Shown here: positions 8,781-19,712 of the stretch, in pieces
Numbering within the stretch: the stretch's first letter is position 1
How the letters are laid out: each line of letters opens with the position of its first letter
NCBI GenBank assembly: GCA_014055495.1
Contig: WIAG01000009.1
Location: forward strand, 1 to 64,000
Source of the DNA: Nitrospira sp. CR1.2
Lineage (GTDB): Bacteria; Nitrospirota; Nitrospiria; Nitrospirales; Nitrospiraceae
Direction of reading: 5' to 3'
Length of the DNA: 64,000 nucleotides
Made by a program: the position numbers and the translations under genes
The notes under the pieces: model-generated
Told to the model about the DNA's origin: nothing
The model's database searches: none
Seen by the model: only the letters and a program-made list of their open reading frames with translations

Positions 8781-9545
8781 TTACTGATCGTGAGTGTCTC
8801 CAAGTCGACGTCGCTCTGGGTCCGTTGCGTCCAGGTTCTGCACCCGTTGCCGCAACGTCCGTTGCCAGCTTGCCGACAGCAGCGGACAGCGGCTCAGGTG
8901 ATCGGCCGCAGTTCGGTTGTCCCGTTCGTGGTGCATGATGTGGTTGGCGGTGGTGATGGTCCATTCCGGAAACGGACGTTCCCTCAAGTGCAGGGCGGCA
9001 TTCGCTTCCACGACACCTTCCTGAAGGACCCGGAAATACCAACCCGTGAACCCCGTTTGTTCGACCTGGAGGGCCAGATCCTTCCGTTGCCAGCGGCGAG
9101 CCAGTTTCCAGCAGGGTTGTCGCGGTTGTGACACCTGGACAACGGCCGTGCCCACCGTAAAGACATCCCCGATACAGACGTCGTCCTCGGTGAGGCCCTG
9201 CAATGTGAAGTTTTCCCCGAAGGCCCCGCCGATGAGCTGATGCGGTGGTAGGACACCGTGCCAATGAAACCAATGTTCTGAGGGATAGGCACAGACCGCC
9301 TTGTCAGGGCCTCCGTGATGGACAAGATCCGCCTGGCCGTCTCCCGCCAGATTGTGGAGATGCAGCCGGACCGGTCCGGCCACCGTCCGCTTGAAGAAGC
9401 CGGTGCTCCAGGGCTTCTGCATCGGATCGTCAGGACCGTCGGGGTGGCGTTGCTCGGGTACTGCCACCTGAATAGACCAGAGAAGGCCGGTCAAGTTCTG
9501 CACGAGTGGATTCCTTTCGAATGGCCAGGCTGGTCGATCGAACAC
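8781..9545 (-). CDS. MOSC-domain protein (YiiM-like)
   Basis: The 254-residue protein matches the YiiM type of MOSC proteins: GGPDKAVCAYPSEHW, a GAFGENF motif, DVCIGD and the invariant-Cys segment QPRQPCWKL. MOSC domains carry sulfur or bind molybdenum cofactor; YiiM reduces N-hydroxylated base analogues using bound Moco. The C-terminal 60 residues are the usual 3-alpha extension. It is divergent from the LysR gene, with an operator-like palindrome between them, so it is the likely regulated target. The first codon is uncertain, and an internal start about 40 residues later is possible. Confidence 0.82.
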   Translation of the reverse strand: MFDRPAWPFERNPLVQNLTGLLWSIQVAVPEQRHPDGPDDPMQKPWSTGFFKRTVAGPVRLHLHNLAGDGQADLVHHGGPDKAVCAYPSEHWFHWHGVLPPHQLIGGAFGENFTLQGLTEDDVCIGDVFTVGTAVVQVSQPRQPCWKLARRWQRKDLALQVEQTGFTGWYFRVLQEGVVEANAALHLRERPFPEWTITTANHIMHHERDNRTAADHLSRCPLLSASWQRTLRQRVQNLDATDPERRRLGDTHDQ

Positions 9546-9596
9546 CCTCAGGCAACCTAGTGTCCGGCCGGACGATACGTCAAAGTGTTTGTTCTG

Positions 9597-9617
9597 ATTA
9601 GAATGATCACTTCTAAT
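9597..9617. promoter_or_regulatory. Palindromic LysR-type operator
   Basis: Perfect arms ATTAGAA (9597-9603) and TTCTAAT (9611-9617) surround a 7-base centre that is itself the palindrome TGATCA plus C. The site sits 17 bases before the LysR start and 52 bases before the divergent MOSC start. This is the size, symmetry (T-N11-A compatible) and position expected for a LysR autoregulatory recognition site. Regulation of both genes from it is inferred. Confidence 0.6.
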
Positions 9618-9633
9618 TATGATAAGAGGTGGT

Positions 9634-10530
9634 ATGGAATTTCGCCACCTCCGCTACTTCCTGGCCGTAGCCGATGTCCTCCATTTTACCAAGGCGGCCG
9701 AGGGGTTGGCGTTGTCTCAGCCGGCCCTGTCTGCCCAGATCAAACAATTGGAACAGGAAGTCGGGGTGCCGTTGTTCGATCGCGTGGGTCGTTCGGTTCA
9801 GTTGACGCGGGCAGGAACCATTTTCCGCGACCATGCCCGCAGGGCCTTAGGAGAGATGGAGCTGGCCCAGGCGGCCATCGCCGAAGAGGAAGGCCTGCAG
9901 CGGGGCACGTTGACGGTGGGGGTCGTCCAGACCGTCAACGCGTATTTGGTTCCCGAAATCGTGAGTCGGTTCTCGACTCTCCATCCGCGGGTGTTGCTGA
10001 AATTCGATGAATTGTCCGGTCCGGATATCGAATCCCGGATCAAGAACGGAGTGGTAGACGTGGGCATCGGGTTTGTTCCAGCCGGGTCAGACCGCATTGA
10101 GTGCGAGCCGCTCTTTGAGGAAGACTTCGTGCTGATTGCCTCGTCCCGACACCGCCTGTCTTCACGTCGCCGATTGTCGCTGGCGGTCCTGGCGGACGAG
10201 CCCCTGGTACTCCTGCCGGATGTGTACTGCACGCGTCGGTTGCTGGATGCTAGTTTCGAGCAGGCCGGGATCCGCCCCAGGGTGACCGTCGAGATGAACT
10301 CGATCGACGGCATTCTTGCCACAGTTCGGACGAGCCGGTTGGCGACCCTGTTGCCGCGTCTGTCGCTGGGGTTGAAGGGCAATACGGCACTCCGGAGCGT
10401 CCCGTTGATGAATCCCACACCCAGGCGCGCGGTGGGATTGTTGTGGAGAAAGGGCGGGTATCGAAGCGGGGCGGCCAAAGCGCTGAGCGATCAAGTGCGG
10501 CTGGTCATTGAGGACCATTGGCCCGCGTGA
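9634..10530 (+). CDS. LysR-family transcriptional regulator
   Basis: The protein starts MEFRHLRYFLAVAD and has the standard LysR N-terminal winged helix (about 1-60, ALSQPALSAQIKQLE) and a two-lobed effector domain. The start at 9634 gives the family's usual N-terminus and leaves the operator upstream; an in-frame ATG at 9619 adds only five residues and lacks a ribosome binding site. The overall pattern is closest to CynR/CbbR-like members, but the effector cannot be predicted. It is divergent from the MOSC gene, the usual arrangement for a LysR regulator and its target. The RND operon downstream is separated by 180 bases and may be independent. Confidence 0.87.
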   Translation: MEFRHLRYFLAVADVLHFTKAAEGLALSQPALSAQIKQLEQEVGVPLFDRVGRSVQLTRAGTIFRDHARRALGEMELAQAAIAEEEGLQRGTLTVGVVQTVNAYLVPEIVSRFSTLHPRVLLKFDELSGPDIESRIKNGVVDVGIGFVPAGSDRIECEPLFEEDFVLIASSRHRLSSRRRLSLAVLADEPLVLLPDVYCTRRLLDASFEQAGIRPRVTVEMNSIDGILATVRTSRLATLLPRLSLGLKGNTALRSVPLMNPTPRRAVGLLWRKGGYRSGAAKALSDQVRLVIEDHWPA

Positions 10531-10710
10531 GCAAGAGTGGGGCGTGCCAGCTGTGGAGAGGCCGCTGGATAGGGTATGATGGGTCGGGCAGAGACCCGGG
10601 TGCTTCCAATCAGGTGACGGCCGCGGGGCCGCCGGTCGTGGCAGGCGACGCTCGCGTGGCGCGCTCCTGTGTGCCGATCGGGACATCAGGGGACGGAAGG
10701 ACGCAGAGCA

Positions 10711-11949
10711 ATGGCTGAATCCGTACGATTTGCGACGCTGCTGAAGCGCTGGTTGATCGGGCTGTCCGCAGCCTGTCTGGTGGCGGTCGGGGCCTATGTA
10801 TTGATGACCAGATCCGGGGAAGCGCAACCCCGCCAGGCGGAGAAACGTCCCTCGCCGGCCTCGCGTCCTACGCCGGTCGTGGCGGCGACCGCGAAAACCG
10901 GCGACCTCAATATTTACCTGAACGGCCTGGGGTCGGTCATCCCCATGAACACGGTGACTGTGAAGAGTCGCGTAGACGGGCAATTGATGCGTGTGCTCTT
11001 CAAGGAAGGCCAACTCGTGCGGAGCGGCGAATTGCTGGCGCAGATCGACCCGCGTCCCTTCGAAGTCCAACTGATCCAGGCTGAAGGGCAAATGGCCCGC
11101 GATCAGGCGCAGATGAAAAATGCGCAATTGGATCTGGAGAGATACCGGGATCTGTTCAAACAAAACTTCATCCCCAAGCAACAGCTCGATACGCAAGAAG
11201 CGATGGTGCGCCAGTATGAAGGCATTGTCAGGGCCGACCAGGGCCAGATCGATAACGCGAAACTGCAGCTGACCTATTCGAGCATCACGGCTCCGATCAA
11301 CGGGAGGGTGGGGTTGCGCCTTGTCGACCCGGGTAATATCGTGCACGCCAACGATCCCAATGGTTTGCTGGTGATCACGCAGTTGCAGCCCATTACGGTG
11401 GTATTCGCGTTGGCGGAAGATCATCTTCCCGCCGTCTTTCAACGGCTCAAGGCCGGCACACCGTTGGTCGTGGAGGCCTTTGATCGCGAGCAAAAACGCA
11501 AGTTGGCGACCGGGACCCTGCTGACCGTGGACAATCAAATCGATCCCACCACCGGCACCGTGCGCTTGAAGGCGGTCTTTACGAACGAAGACGGCGCGCT
11601 ATTCCCCAACCAGTTTGTGAATGCGCGGCTTCTGCTCGATACCAAACAGGGAGCGGTCGTGGTGCCTTCCGCCGCTGTGCAGCGCGGACCGAAGGGGACC
11701 TTTGTGTATGTGGTCGATGAGGCCGAACACGCGGTCAGCGTGCGCGCGATCACCGTAGGCGTAACCCAGGGAGAAGAGGCCGCGATCGACACCGGACTGG
11801 CATCGGGCGAGCTGGTCGTCGTCGACGGCACCGAAAAATTGCGCGAAGGCAGCAAGGTTGACCTGCGGCCGGCAGCGGGTGCAGTGCCGGCCGGCCAGGA
11901 GGGGCCGACGCCCGGAGGTGAACGGCGAACGCAGGGGACTCGAACGTGA
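10711..11949 (+). CDS. mdtA: RND efflux periplasmic adaptor (MdtA-like)
   Basis: The 412-residue membrane-fusion protein has an N-terminal anchor helix (about 12-31), a lipoyl half-motif around ARTDGQLMRV, an alpha-hairpin coiled coil (about 110-190) rich in Gln, a beta barrel and the conserved segment [10 protein letters not shown] followed by [10 protein letters not shown] typical of MdtA. It bridges the inner-membrane pump to an outer-membrane channel. The start chosen follows a GGAAGGA site; an earlier frame start at 10669 adds 14 unlikely residues. Its stop overlaps the GTG start of the next gene by 4 bases, so the three genes form one operon. No outer-membrane channel gene follows in this window. 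Confidence 0.88.
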   Translation: MAESVRFATLLKRWLIGLSAACLVAVGAYVLMTRSGEAQPRQAEKRPSPASRPTPVVAATAKTGDLNIYLNGLGSVIPMNTVTVKSRVDGQLMRVLFKEGQLVRSGELLAQIDPRPFEVQLIQAEGQMARDQAQMKNAQLDLERYRDLFKQNFIPKQQLDTQEAMVRQYEGIVRADQGQIDNAKLQLTYSSITAPINGRVGLRLVDPGNIVHANDPNGLLVITQLQPITVVFALAEDHLPAVFQRLKAGTPLVVEAFDREQKRKLATGTLLTVDNQIDPTTGTVRLKAVFTNEDGALFPNQFVNARLLLDTKQGAVVVPSAAVQRGPKGTFVYVVDEAEHAVSVRAITVGVTQGEEAAIDTGLASGELVVVDGTEKLREGSKVDLRPAAGAVPAGQEGPTPGGERRTQGTRT

Positions 11950-14900
11950 ACCCCTCGCGGCTTTTCATCGTCCGGCCGGTGGCGACGGTCCTGACGATGA
12001 TCGCCATTCTCCTGGCCGGCGGCCTCGCCTATCGCCAGTTACCCGTCTCAGCCCTGCCGCAAGTCGATTATCCCACCATCCAGGTGCTGACGTTCTACCC
12101 CGGGGCCGGGCCGGACGTGATGACCTCCTCGATTACCGCGCCGCTGGAACGCCAGTTCGGGCAAATGCCCGGATTGAACCAAATGACGTCCAGCAGTTCG
12201 GGTGGGAGCTCGATCATCACGCTGCAATTCAGCCTGGACATCGCGCTGGATATCGCGGAGCAGGAGGTGCAGGCGGCGATGAACGCCGCGGCTGCGTTCC
12301 TGCCGCGTGATCTTCCGGCGCCGCCGGTCTACAACAAAGTCAATCCGGCGGACGCGCCGATTCTGACGCTGGCCCTCACCTCGTCCACGCTGCCGCTGCC
12401 TCAAGTGCGGGATCTAGCGGAAACCCGGTTCGCGCAGAAAATTTCACAGTTGTCCGGTGTCGGTCTGGTGAGCATCAGCGGGGGACAGCGTCCCGCCGTG
12501 CGCATCCAGGCGAATCCGCGCGCGCTCGCCGCCTATGGGCTGACGCTGGAAGACCTGCGCACGGTGGTGGCGGCGGCCAACGTGAATCAGGCGAAGGGCG
12601 GGTTCGATGGCCCGCGGCGCGCCTCGATCATCAATGCCACGGATCAGTTGTTCGCCAGCAAGGATTACCGGGCGCTGATCGTCGCCTATCGCAATGGCGC
12701 GCCGGTTCGTCTCTCGGAGGTCGCGGAAGTCCTCGACGACGTGGAGAATTCCAAACAGGCCGCCTGGATGAACGAGACGCCGGCGGTGATCGTCAATATT
12801 CAGCGTCAACCGGGTACGAACGTGATCGAGGTGGTCGACCGGGTGAAGGCCTTGTTGCCGCAGTTGCAGGGAACCTTGCCCTCCTCGGTACAGGTGTCGG
12901 TGTTGACCGACCGGACGACCTCGATTCGCGCGACGGTCCGTGACGTGCAGGTGGAACTGGTGCTGGCCGTGGCGCTCGTGATTCTGGTGATCTTTGTATT
13001 TCTGCGGACGCTCCCCGCGACCGTGATCCCGGCTGTGGCGGTGCCATTGTCTCTGGTCGGGACCTTCGGCGTCATGCATCTGTTGGGATTCAGTTTGAAC
13101 AATCTGACGTTGATGGCGCTGACCATCTCGACCGGCTTCGTCGTGGACGACGCCATCGTCATGATTGAGAATATCGCTCGGTATATCGAGCGTGGGGAGT
13201 CGCCGTTTCAGGCCGCGCTCAAGGGGTCGAAGCAGATCGCCTTCACCATTTTGTCGCTCACCGTGTCCCTGATCGCGGTGCTGATTCCGCTGTTGTTCAT
13301 GGGGGATGTGGTGGGGCGCCTGTTCCGTGAGTTCGCCGTGACGCTGAGCCTTACCATCCTGATTTCGGCGGTCGTCTCGCTGACCTTGACGCCGATGATG
13401 TGCGCGAGGCTGTTGCGCGAACGGCGCGAGGAACGGCTTGGCCCGGTGGCGAAGGCCTCCCAGCGCATGTTGGACCGGATCATCGCCGGCTATGGGCGCA
13501 GTTTGCGATGGGTCTTGCGCCGGCAGCGCGCTACCTTGCTGGTGACGGCTGCGACGGTGGCCGTGACGGTAGCGTTGTACGTTCTGATCCCCAAGGGCTT
13601 CTTTCCGCTTCAAGATACCGGCGTTCTTCTCGGCATCACAGAGGGCCCGCAGTCTCTGTCGTTCGCGGCGATGAGCGAGCGGCAGCAGGTGATGGCGCGA
13701 ACGATTCTGGAGGAGCCGGCCGTGGAAAGCCTCACGTCGTTCATCGGCGTCGACGGAATCAACACGACGTTGAACAGCGGACGCATGTATATCAATCTGA
13801 AGCCGATTCGAGAACGGTCGGGCGATGCCGGCGACATCCTCCGGCGACTTGAGGCGCGTGCCGCCGCGGTGGAGGGGCTCACGCTGCACCTGCAGCCGGT
13901 GCAGGATCTCACCGTGGAAGACCGGGTCAGCCGCACGCAGTTCCAATACACGTTGGAGGATGCGGATCCGGAGGAGTTGACCCGCTGGGCGCCAAAACTG
14001 CTGGAGAGTCTGCAGCAACGGCCTGAGTTGCGCGACGTGAGCAGCGATCAACTCACGCAAGGACTCGCGTCCCTGGTGGAAATCGATCGGAATACCGCCT
14101 CCCGCATGGGGATCACCCCCCAGGTCGTCACCGACACGCTCTACAGTGCGTTCGGGCAGCGGCAGGTGTCGACGATGTTCACGCAGCTGAATCAGTATCG
14201 TGTCATTCTTGAGGTGATGCCGGAATTTCAGAAGGGCCCGGAGGCATTACAGGCATTGGAGGTTCGAGGCAGCGGCGGGTCCGTCCCGTTGAACGTGTTC
14301 ACGCGTGTCACGGACACCACGGTGCCGCTCGTGATCAGCCGGCAGGGCCAGTTTCCCGCGGTCACGATCTCGTTCAACCTTGCGCCGGGGGGCTCTCTCG
14401 GCGAAGCGGTGACGGCGATCCGGCAGGCGACGCAGGAGTTGGGACTCCCGGCCAGCATCCGCGGGAATTTTCAGGGCGCTGCGCAGGCCTTTCAAAGCTC
14501 CCTTGAGCATGAACCGCTCTTGATTCTGGCGGCATTGATCACCGTGTACATCGTCCTCGGCATCTTATACGAAAGCTACATTCATCCCCTCACGATTCTC
14601 TCGACGCTGCCGTCCGCCGGCGTCGGCGCATTGCTTGCCCTGTTAGTGTTTCGGATGGATTTCAGCATCATCGCGCTGATCGGCATCATCCTGTTGATCG
14701 GCATCGTGAAGAAGAATGCGATCATGATGATCGATTTTGCCCTAGAGGCGGAGCGCAGTGAAGGCAAGCCGCCGGAGGAAGCCATTTATGAAGCCGGTCT
14801 CCTGCGGTTTCGTCCCATCATGATGACCACCATGGCCGCGCTCTTCGGGGCCCTGCCGCTGGCGATGGGGTCTGGGGTCGGCTCGGAACTGCGACGTCCG

Positions 14901-15059
14901 CTGGGCATCGCGATCGTCGGCGGGTTGATCTTGAGCCAGTTGCTGACGCTCTATACGACGCCGGTGGTGTATCTGGCCTTGGATCGGGTCGCAGCGCGTG
15001 TCCGCCGCAGCCCTGCGCGGGTTCCCGTGGGCGAGGCGCTGCCAATAGGTCGTCCATGA
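11946..15059 (+). CDS. mdtB: RND multidrug efflux permease (MdtB-like)
   Basis: The 1037-residue protein is a full-length HAE1-type RND transporter with 12 membrane helices and two large periplasmic loops. Proton-relay residues are present: Asp401/Asp402 in [11 protein letters not shown] and Lys922/Lys923 in [12 protein letters not shown]. It starts with GTG, overlapping the adaptor stop as GTGA. Two successive, similar permease genes after one adaptor is the hallmark of MdtABC systems, in which MdtB2C heterotrimers export bile salts, novobiocin and related compounds; the substrate here is inferred from that family only. Its own stop overlaps the next start (ATGA). Confidence 0.9.
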   Translation: MNPSRLFIVRPVATVLTMIAILLAGGLAYRQLPVSALPQVDYPTIQVLTFYPGAGPDVMTSSITAPLERQFGQMPGLNQMTSSSSGGSSIITLQFSLDIALDIAEQEVQAAMNAAAAFLPRDLPAPPVYNKVNPADAPILTLALTSSTLPLPQVRDLAETRFAQKISQLSGVGLVSISGGQRPAVRIQANPRALAAYGLTLEDLRTVVAAANVNQAKGGFDGPRRASIINATDQLFASKDYRALIVAYRNGAPVRLSEVAEVLDDVENSKQAAWMNETPAVIVNIQRQPGTNVIEVVDRVKALLPQLQGTLPSSVQVSVLTDRTTSIRATVRDVQVELVLAVALVILVIFVFLRTLPATVIPAVAVPLSLVGTFGVMHLLGFSLNNLTLMALTISTGFVVDDAIVMIENIARYIERGESPFQAALKGSKQIAFTILSLTVSLIAVLIPLLFMGDVVGRLFREFAVTLSLTILISAVVSLTLTPMMCARLLRERREERLGPVAKASQRMLDRIIAGYGRSLRWVLRRQRATLLVTAATVAVTVALYVLIPKGFFPLQDTGVLLGITEGPQSLSFAAMSERQQVMARTILEEPAVESLTSFIGVDGINTTLNSGRMYINLKPIRERSGDAGDILRRLEARAAAVEGLTLHLQPVQDLTVEDRVSRTQFQYTLEDADPEELTRWAPKLLESLQQRPELRDVSSDQLTQGLASLVEIDRNTASRMGITPQVVTDTLYSAFGQRQVSTMFTQLNQYRVILEVMPEFQKGPEALQALEVRGSGGSVPLNVFTRVTDTTVPLVISRQGQFPAVTISFNLAPGGSLGEAVTAIRQATQELGLPASIRGNFQGAAQAFQSSLEHEPLLILAALITVYIVLGILYESYIHPLTILSTLPSAGVGALLALLVFRMDFSIIALIGIILLIGIVKKNAIMMIDFALEAERSEGKPPEEAIYEAGLLRFRPIMMTTMAALFGALPLAMGSGVGSELRRPLGIAIVGGLILSQLLTLYTTPVVYLALDRVAARVRRSPARVPVGEALPIGRP

Positions 15060-18000
15060 ATATGTCAGCCCCCTTTGTCCGGCGTCCGGTTGCGACGACG
15101 TTGCTGACCCTCGGGGCGACGTTCATCGGGATCGTGGCGTTTCAGTTCCTTCCGGTTGCCGCCTTGCCGCAGGTTGAATTTCCGACGATCAACGTGTCGG
15201 CGTCCTTGCCGGGCGCCAGCCCTGAGACGATGGCCTCGTCGGTGGCGGCTCCGCTGGAGCGACAGTTTACCCGGATTGCCGGCGTGACGGAGATGACCTC
15301 CTCCAGCACGATGGGCGGGACCAACGTCACGCTCCAGTTCGAGCTGAGCCGCGATATCGACGGTGCCGCGCGCGACGTGCAAGCGGCGATCAACGCTGCC
15401 CGGGTGGATCTTCCGCCGAACCTGCCGAGTGCTCCTCGCTACAGCATCGTCAATCCGGCCGACGGGCCCATTCTTATTCTGGCCATCACCTCCGACCTGG
15501 TTACGCGCGGCCAGATGTATGACGCGGCCTCCAGCATCCTGCAGCAGAAGTTGTCGCAGGTTGAAGGCGTCGGCCAAGTCGCCGTGGGCGGCGGGTCGCT
15601 GCCCGCGATCCGCGTGGACCTCAATCCGACGGCGTTGAATAAGTACGGTATCGGACTGGGGGATGTTCGTGAAGTATTGACCAGCACGAACGTGAATCGG
15701 CCGAAAGGGCAGCTGACCGCCGGTGATCGCACATGGCAGATCCGAACCAACGATCAACTCCACCTGGCGGAGGAGTATCTGCCGTTGATCGTGGCCTATC
15801 GCAATGGGCGGGCGGTGCAGCTGTCCGATGTGGCGTCGGTGGAAGAGTCGGTCGAAGATGTGCGGACCATGGGCGTGGCGAATGGAACTCCGGCGGTGTT
15901 GGTGATCATCTACCGGCAGCCTGATGCCAACATCATCGACACGGTGGATCGGCTCCGCGCACGATTGCCGCAGTTGGAAGCCTCGCTACCGGGCAGCATG
16001 TCGTTGTCGATCGTGATGGACCGCACCCCCGTGATCCGTGCCTCCTTGCACGACGTGGAGCGGACCATGGCCATCTCCGTGGCCTTGGTGATTCTCGTGG
16101 TGTTCGTGTTTCTCCGGAATCTGCGTGCCACCCTGATCCCGGCGGTGGCTGTCCCGGTGTCGCTGATCTCCACGTTCGGGGTGATGTATCTGCTCGATTA
16201 CAGCCTCGACAACCTGTCGCTGATGGCGTTGACGATCGCCACGGGCTTTGTGGTCGACGATGCGATCGTGGTGCTGGAAAACATCACGCGCTATCGCGAG
16301 CAGGGCGTGCCGCCCATGGAGGCGGCCTTACGGGGGGCGAAGGACATCGCGTTTACGGTGGTGTCGATGACCCTCTCCCTGGTGGCGGTGTTCATACCGG
16401 TGTTGTTGATGGGCGGGATGATGGGCCGCTTGTTTCGTGAGTTTGCCGTGACGCTCTCGGTGGCGATCGTGGTGTCCCTGGTGGTATCGCTGACGACGAT
16501 TCCCATGTTGTGCGCACGGGTGCTGAAACCGGAGGCGGAGGCCACCCATGGGTGGTGGTATCGTGTCAGCGAGCGGGGTTTCGAGGCGATGTTGCGGGCC
16601 TATGCGGCGAGTCTGGCGTGGGTGCTCCGGCATTCTCGCACGATGCTGGCGCTGACCCTGGCGACCATGGCGCTCACGATCTATTTGTATATCCTGGTGC
16701 CGAAAGGGTTCTTCCCGCAGCAGGATACAGGACGCCTCTTCGGAAACATCCGGGCCGCGCAGGATATTTCGTTCCAGGCCATGCGCGACAAGCTGACAGA
16801 GGTGGTGGGGATTATCCAGAGCGATCCGGCGGTGGCGAGCATCACGGGGTTTACCGGCGGCGGGAGCCATTCCGGCACGACGAATACGGGGCGGATGTTC
16901 ATCGCGTTGAAGCCGCTTGAAGAGCGGGGCATGAGTATCGACGAGGTGATCGCCCGGTTGCGTCCCAAGTTGGCGAAGGTGCCGGGTGCGCCGACGTATT
17001 TGCAAGCCATTCAAGATTTGCGTATCGGCGGGCGGGCGAGCAGTGCGCAATATCAATATACCCTGCAGAGCGTGGACTTGGACGAACTCAACACCTGGGC
17101 GCCCAAGGTCGAGAGCAAGCTGCGGACGCTGCCGCAAATCGTGGATGTGAACAGCGATCAACAGGATCGCGGCCAGCAGTCGCTGGTCATCTTCGACCGA
17201 AGCACGGCGTCGCGACTAGGTTTGACGCCGCAGCTGATCGATGACACGCTGTACGATGCCTTCGGTCAGCGGCAGGTGTCGATCATGTATACGCCGCTCA
17301 ACCAATACCATGTCGTGATGGAGGTCGCGCCGCAATACTGGCAGAACCCCGCCGCGCTCCACGAAATTTATGTGCGTTCGCCGAGCGGCGCGCAGGTGCC
17401 GTTGAGTGCGGTGACCCGGTATGAGCCGGCCAATGCCATCTTGTCCGTCAATCACCAGGGACAGTTCCCCGCAGTGACTGTGTCGTTCAATATGGCGGCG
17501 GGCACGTCGCTCGGCGAGGCGGTGACGGCGGTCGATCACGCGATGCATGACATCGGCCTGCCTGCAAGTGTGCGGGGTACCTTCCAGGGCACCGCCAAAG
17601 CATTCCAGTCTTCTGCGGAGAATCAGCCGTGGTTGATTCTGGCGGCGCTTGTCACGGTCTATATCGTCTTGGGAATTCTGTACGAGAGCTACATCCATCC
17701 GATGACGATTCTCTCGACCCTTCCGTCGGCGGGTGTCGGGGCCTTGCTCGCGTTGTTGTTGTTCAAGACCGAGTTGAGCATGATCGCCTTGATCGGCATC
17801 ATGCTGTTGATCGGCATTGTGAAAAAAAACGCCATTATGATGATCGATTTTGCGCTGCAGAGCGAACGCATGGGGGAGGGCAAGACTCCGCAGGCGGCGA
17901 TCTACGAAGCCTGCCTGCTGCGGTTTCGTCCGATCATGATGACCACGGCGGCTGCTCTGCTGGGCGCGCTTCCGTTGGCCGTGGGCACGGGGGTCGGATC

Positions 18001-18157
18001 GGAGTTGCGGCGCCCGTTGGGCATCGCGATCGTCGGCGGCCTCCTCGTGAGCCAGATCCTGACCCTCTACACGACGCCTGTCGTCTACTTGTTCCTCGAT
18101 CGCCTGCGCTTGCGCTGGGTGCGCGCCAGGGCGACCGCTCTGCACCCGGTCGCATAG
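15056..18157 (+). CDS. mdtC: RND multidrug efflux permease (MdtC-like)
   Basis: This 1033-residue RND permease is the second pump subunit, with the same helix and loop plan and relay residues Asp401/Asp402 and Lys923/Lys924. It resembles the preceding permease along its whole length, so the pair arose by duplication. It ends at 18157 just before the accessory island. Its last 222 coding bases have a near-identical copy at 31714-31935, at the other end of the island. Downstream lies only a weak 5-bp hairpin (18168-18183). The outer-membrane partner must be encoded elsewhere. Confidence 0.9.
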   Translation: MNMSAPFVRRPVATTLLTLGATFIGIVAFQFLPVAALPQVEFPTINVSASLPGASPETMASSVAAPLERQFTRIAGVTEMTSSSTMGGTNVTLQFELSRDIDGAARDVQAAINAARVDLPPNLPSAPRYSIVNPADGPILILAITSDLVTRGQMYDAASSILQQKLSQVEGVGQVAVGGGSLPAIRVDLNPTALNKYGIGLGDVREVLTSTNVNRPKGQLTAGDRTWQIRTNDQLHLAEEYLPLIVAYRNGRAVQLSDVASVEESVEDVRTMGVANGTPAVLVIIYRQPDANIIDTVDRLRARLPQLEASLPGSMSLSIVMDRTPVIRASLHDVERTMAISVALVILVVFVFLRNLRATLIPAVAVPVSLISTFGVMYLLDYSLDNLSLMALTIATGFVVDDAIVVLENITRYREQGVPPMEAALRGAKDIAFTVVSMTLSLVAVFIPVLLMGGMMGRLFREFAVTLSVAIVVSLVVSLTTIPMLCARVLKPEAEATHGWWYRVSERGFEAMLRAYAASLAWVLRHSRTMLALTLATMALTIYLYILVPKGFFPQQDTGRLFGNIRAAQDISFQAMRDKLTEVVGIIQSDPAVASITGFTGGGSHSGTTNTGRMFIALKPLEERGMSIDEVIARLRPKLAKVPGAPTYLQAIQDLRIGGRASSAQYQYTLQSVDLDELNTWAPKVESKLRTLPQIVDVNSDQQDRGQQSLVIFDRSTASRLGLTPQLIDDTLYDAFGQRQVSIMYTPLNQYHVVMEVAPQYWQNPAALHEIYVRSPSGAQVPLSAVTRYEPANAILSVNHQGQFPAVTVSFNMAAGTSLGEAVTAVDHAMHDIGLPASVRGTFQGTAKAFQSSAENQPWLILAALVTVYIVLGILYESYIHPMTILSTLPSAGVGALLALLLFKTELSMIALIGIMLLIGIVKKNAIMMIDFALQSERMGEGKTPQAAIYEACLLRFRPIMMTTAAALLGALPLAVGTGVGSELRRPLGIAIVGGLLVSQILTLYTTPVVYLFLDRLRLRWVRARATALHPVA

Positions 18158-18240
18158 CAGGCCGACAACCGGTTCAAGCCGGTGCCATTCTCATACATAG
18201 GTTCTCCCTTACGATATCTGGAATTCAATCATTCTCTTTT

Positions 18241-19191
18241 AGGGGTATGCACTTGACTCCACCGCCCCCTACCGCTTGGGATGGAGGAGTGCATCGAGGG
18301 GAAGCGGTTCGACCTGTACGGCTTGTTGGGCCAAGCGGTAGAACAGCTTCCCCCTCGACGCGGACGTGCGGCGGTTAAAACGGAACGTGAACTCATCGAG
18401 GTAGTCGTCCAGATGCGCGTGTGCGATCGCCCCCTGATGGGTGCCCAACAGCCACCGCTTGAGCAACGACGCCACGCGATGCACCCGGGGCAGCAGGTGC
18501 TCGGCCTCGGCCGGTTGGCGATGTTGCACCGAACGGTTGTGAAGATAGTCCTGCAGGTCGCGATAGGCCTGCAGGCCATCGGTCATCACGGTACTGCCTG
18601 GTTCGATGGCGTGGCCGATGAACCCGTGCAACGTCCGGCGGCTCGTATCGGGAATGCGCCGCAGCCGGATGCGGCCGATTCCCACTCCATCGGCCTCGTC
18701 CCCCCGCTTCTTCGCCGCCCCAGTACGTCTCGTCCACCTCCACGACGCCACGCAGCCGGTCGCGCCCAGGCCGCACCATCGCGCGTCGCAGTTTGTGCAG
18801 CAGCGCCCAGGCCGTCTTGTAGCTGCCCAGTCCCAGGACACGTTGCAAGCCCAACGCGCTGATGCCGTTCTTCTGGCTGGTCACCTGCCACATGGCCCGG
18901 AACCACACCGTCAATGGCAGCTTGCTGTCCTGGAAGATGGTCCCCGCCATCACCGACGCTTCCCGCCGGCAGTGTCGGCACCGCCACAGATTGCGGCGGT
19001 GCCGCAGGCCCTGACACTCCCCGCACCCGGGACAGGCAATCCCTTGGGGCCACCTCACGGCAACCAAGTAGGCGCGGCACGCCGCTTCGGTGCTGAACCG
19101 CCGCTCCAATTCCAGCAGCGGCCGCGGATAATCCTCCACCATCGGAAGCGACACTACCGATTGGGGGCGGTGGAGTCACGTGCATACCCCT
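18241..19191 (-). mobile_element. IS1595-family insertion sequence
   Basis: The 951-bp element has near-perfect terminal inverted repeats of about 28 bases: 18241-18268 and the complement of 19163-19191, both starting AGGGGTATGCAC. They differ at base 13. A transposase with a zinc ribbon and DDE-type IS1595 sequence fills the interior but is frameshifted. The heptamer CTCTTTT occurs at 18234-18240 and again at 19195-19201, a possible target duplication, although three bases separate the right copy from the repeat. It marks the left edge of the accessory island. Confidence 0.85.
18269..19154 (-). pseudogene. IS1595-family transposase, frameshifted
   Basis: The first frame (from 19154) encodes the N-terminal zinc ribbon (CPGCG and CRHC), the ISXO2-like domain and the first catalytic Asp in VDETYWGG. 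At about 18712 the protein continues in the next frame as KKRGDEADGVG through the rest of the DDE domain to the stop at 18269. One extra base in the GGCGGCG run explains the shift. Together the frames make a normal-length transposase of about 295 residues. The family is not known for programmed +1 shifting, so I read it as a broken or misread gene. The start could also be Met5. Confidence 0.8.
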
Positions 19192-19212
19192 ATCCTCTTT
19201 TGACTCTCCAGA

Positions 19213-19384
19213 CGCTAGTCCTTCGTAGCGAGGCGAAGGAGTGGCCGGCGGATGCGAGGCCGCAGGCTCGAAAAGCCGGAACCGTATTCGCTGAATAGGT
19301 TGAGGATTTTTACGGGCCGAGCACGAGGCAGATACCGACAGATCATTCGTCGCAGCAGAATGGCATCCCTCGGACACGCTGGTC
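19213..19384. repeat. MITE-like dispersed repeat, copy 1 (eroded ends)
   Basis: This stretch is a diverged inverted copy of the element at 42920-43106. Long blocks match, for example GATTTTTACGGGCCGAG and TATTCGCTGAATAGGTTGAG. The outer 16 bases of the left terminal repeat are missing and the right terminal repeat is degraded (CTCGGACACGCT). It contains no coding frame. It lies between the IS1595 element and the rhs gene. Confidence 0.65.
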
Positions 19385-19388
19385 TGGA

Positions 19389-19548
19389 GTATTCACGAAT
19401 ACCGTCGCGAAGCGTGTGAGACCGAAGCCCGCCGGGGCTTCTCGCACGTAAGGCCGACGCAGGCGTACTGGCAGTCCGTCGAGCAGGCCGAACGAGAAAA
19501 GCCTTGCCGGGCGAGAGGATCGGACGACGGGGTAGGTATTCATGAATA
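19389..19548. repeat. 160-base unit bounded by TATTCAYGAATA palindromes
   Basis: The unit starts with palindrome GTATTCACGAATAC (19389-19402) and ends with TATTCATGAATA (19537-19548). It is GC-rich and partly self-complementary inside (GAAGCCCGCCGGGGCTTC). A related, more diverged stretch sits beside the second MITE copy (about 42765-42919), in the same relative orientation, sharing CGTCGCGAA and GTGAGACCG blocks. It has no coding frame. Confidence 0.5.
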
Positions 19549-19712
19549 GTCTTGGCTAGGGCCATGTCGTAGAGCCGGGCATAGAGCCGTTCAGCCGTAT
19601 TGGTATAGGCGTGGATCCGTGGTAGAGCTGGGGCTCTGAGTACGATGGAGTACGTATGGATGATTCCGCTGACGCATGGCCAAGACGCGGACCCCGTGAC
19701 GGAGGAGGGGGT

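Noticed and set aside
12444..14060. A 538-residue minus-strand frame across mdtB
   Set aside because: Arg/His/Gln-rich shadow of a well-conserved RND permease gene; no motif and no start signal.
18281..19298. Plus-strand frames across the IS1595 element
   Set aside because: They are antisense to the transposase and contain no domain; the minus-strand transposase explains the coding signal.
19343..19543. A short minus-strand frame between the IS element and rhs
   Set aside because: It is inside the repeat units, which have a recurring structure elsewhere and are not coding there.
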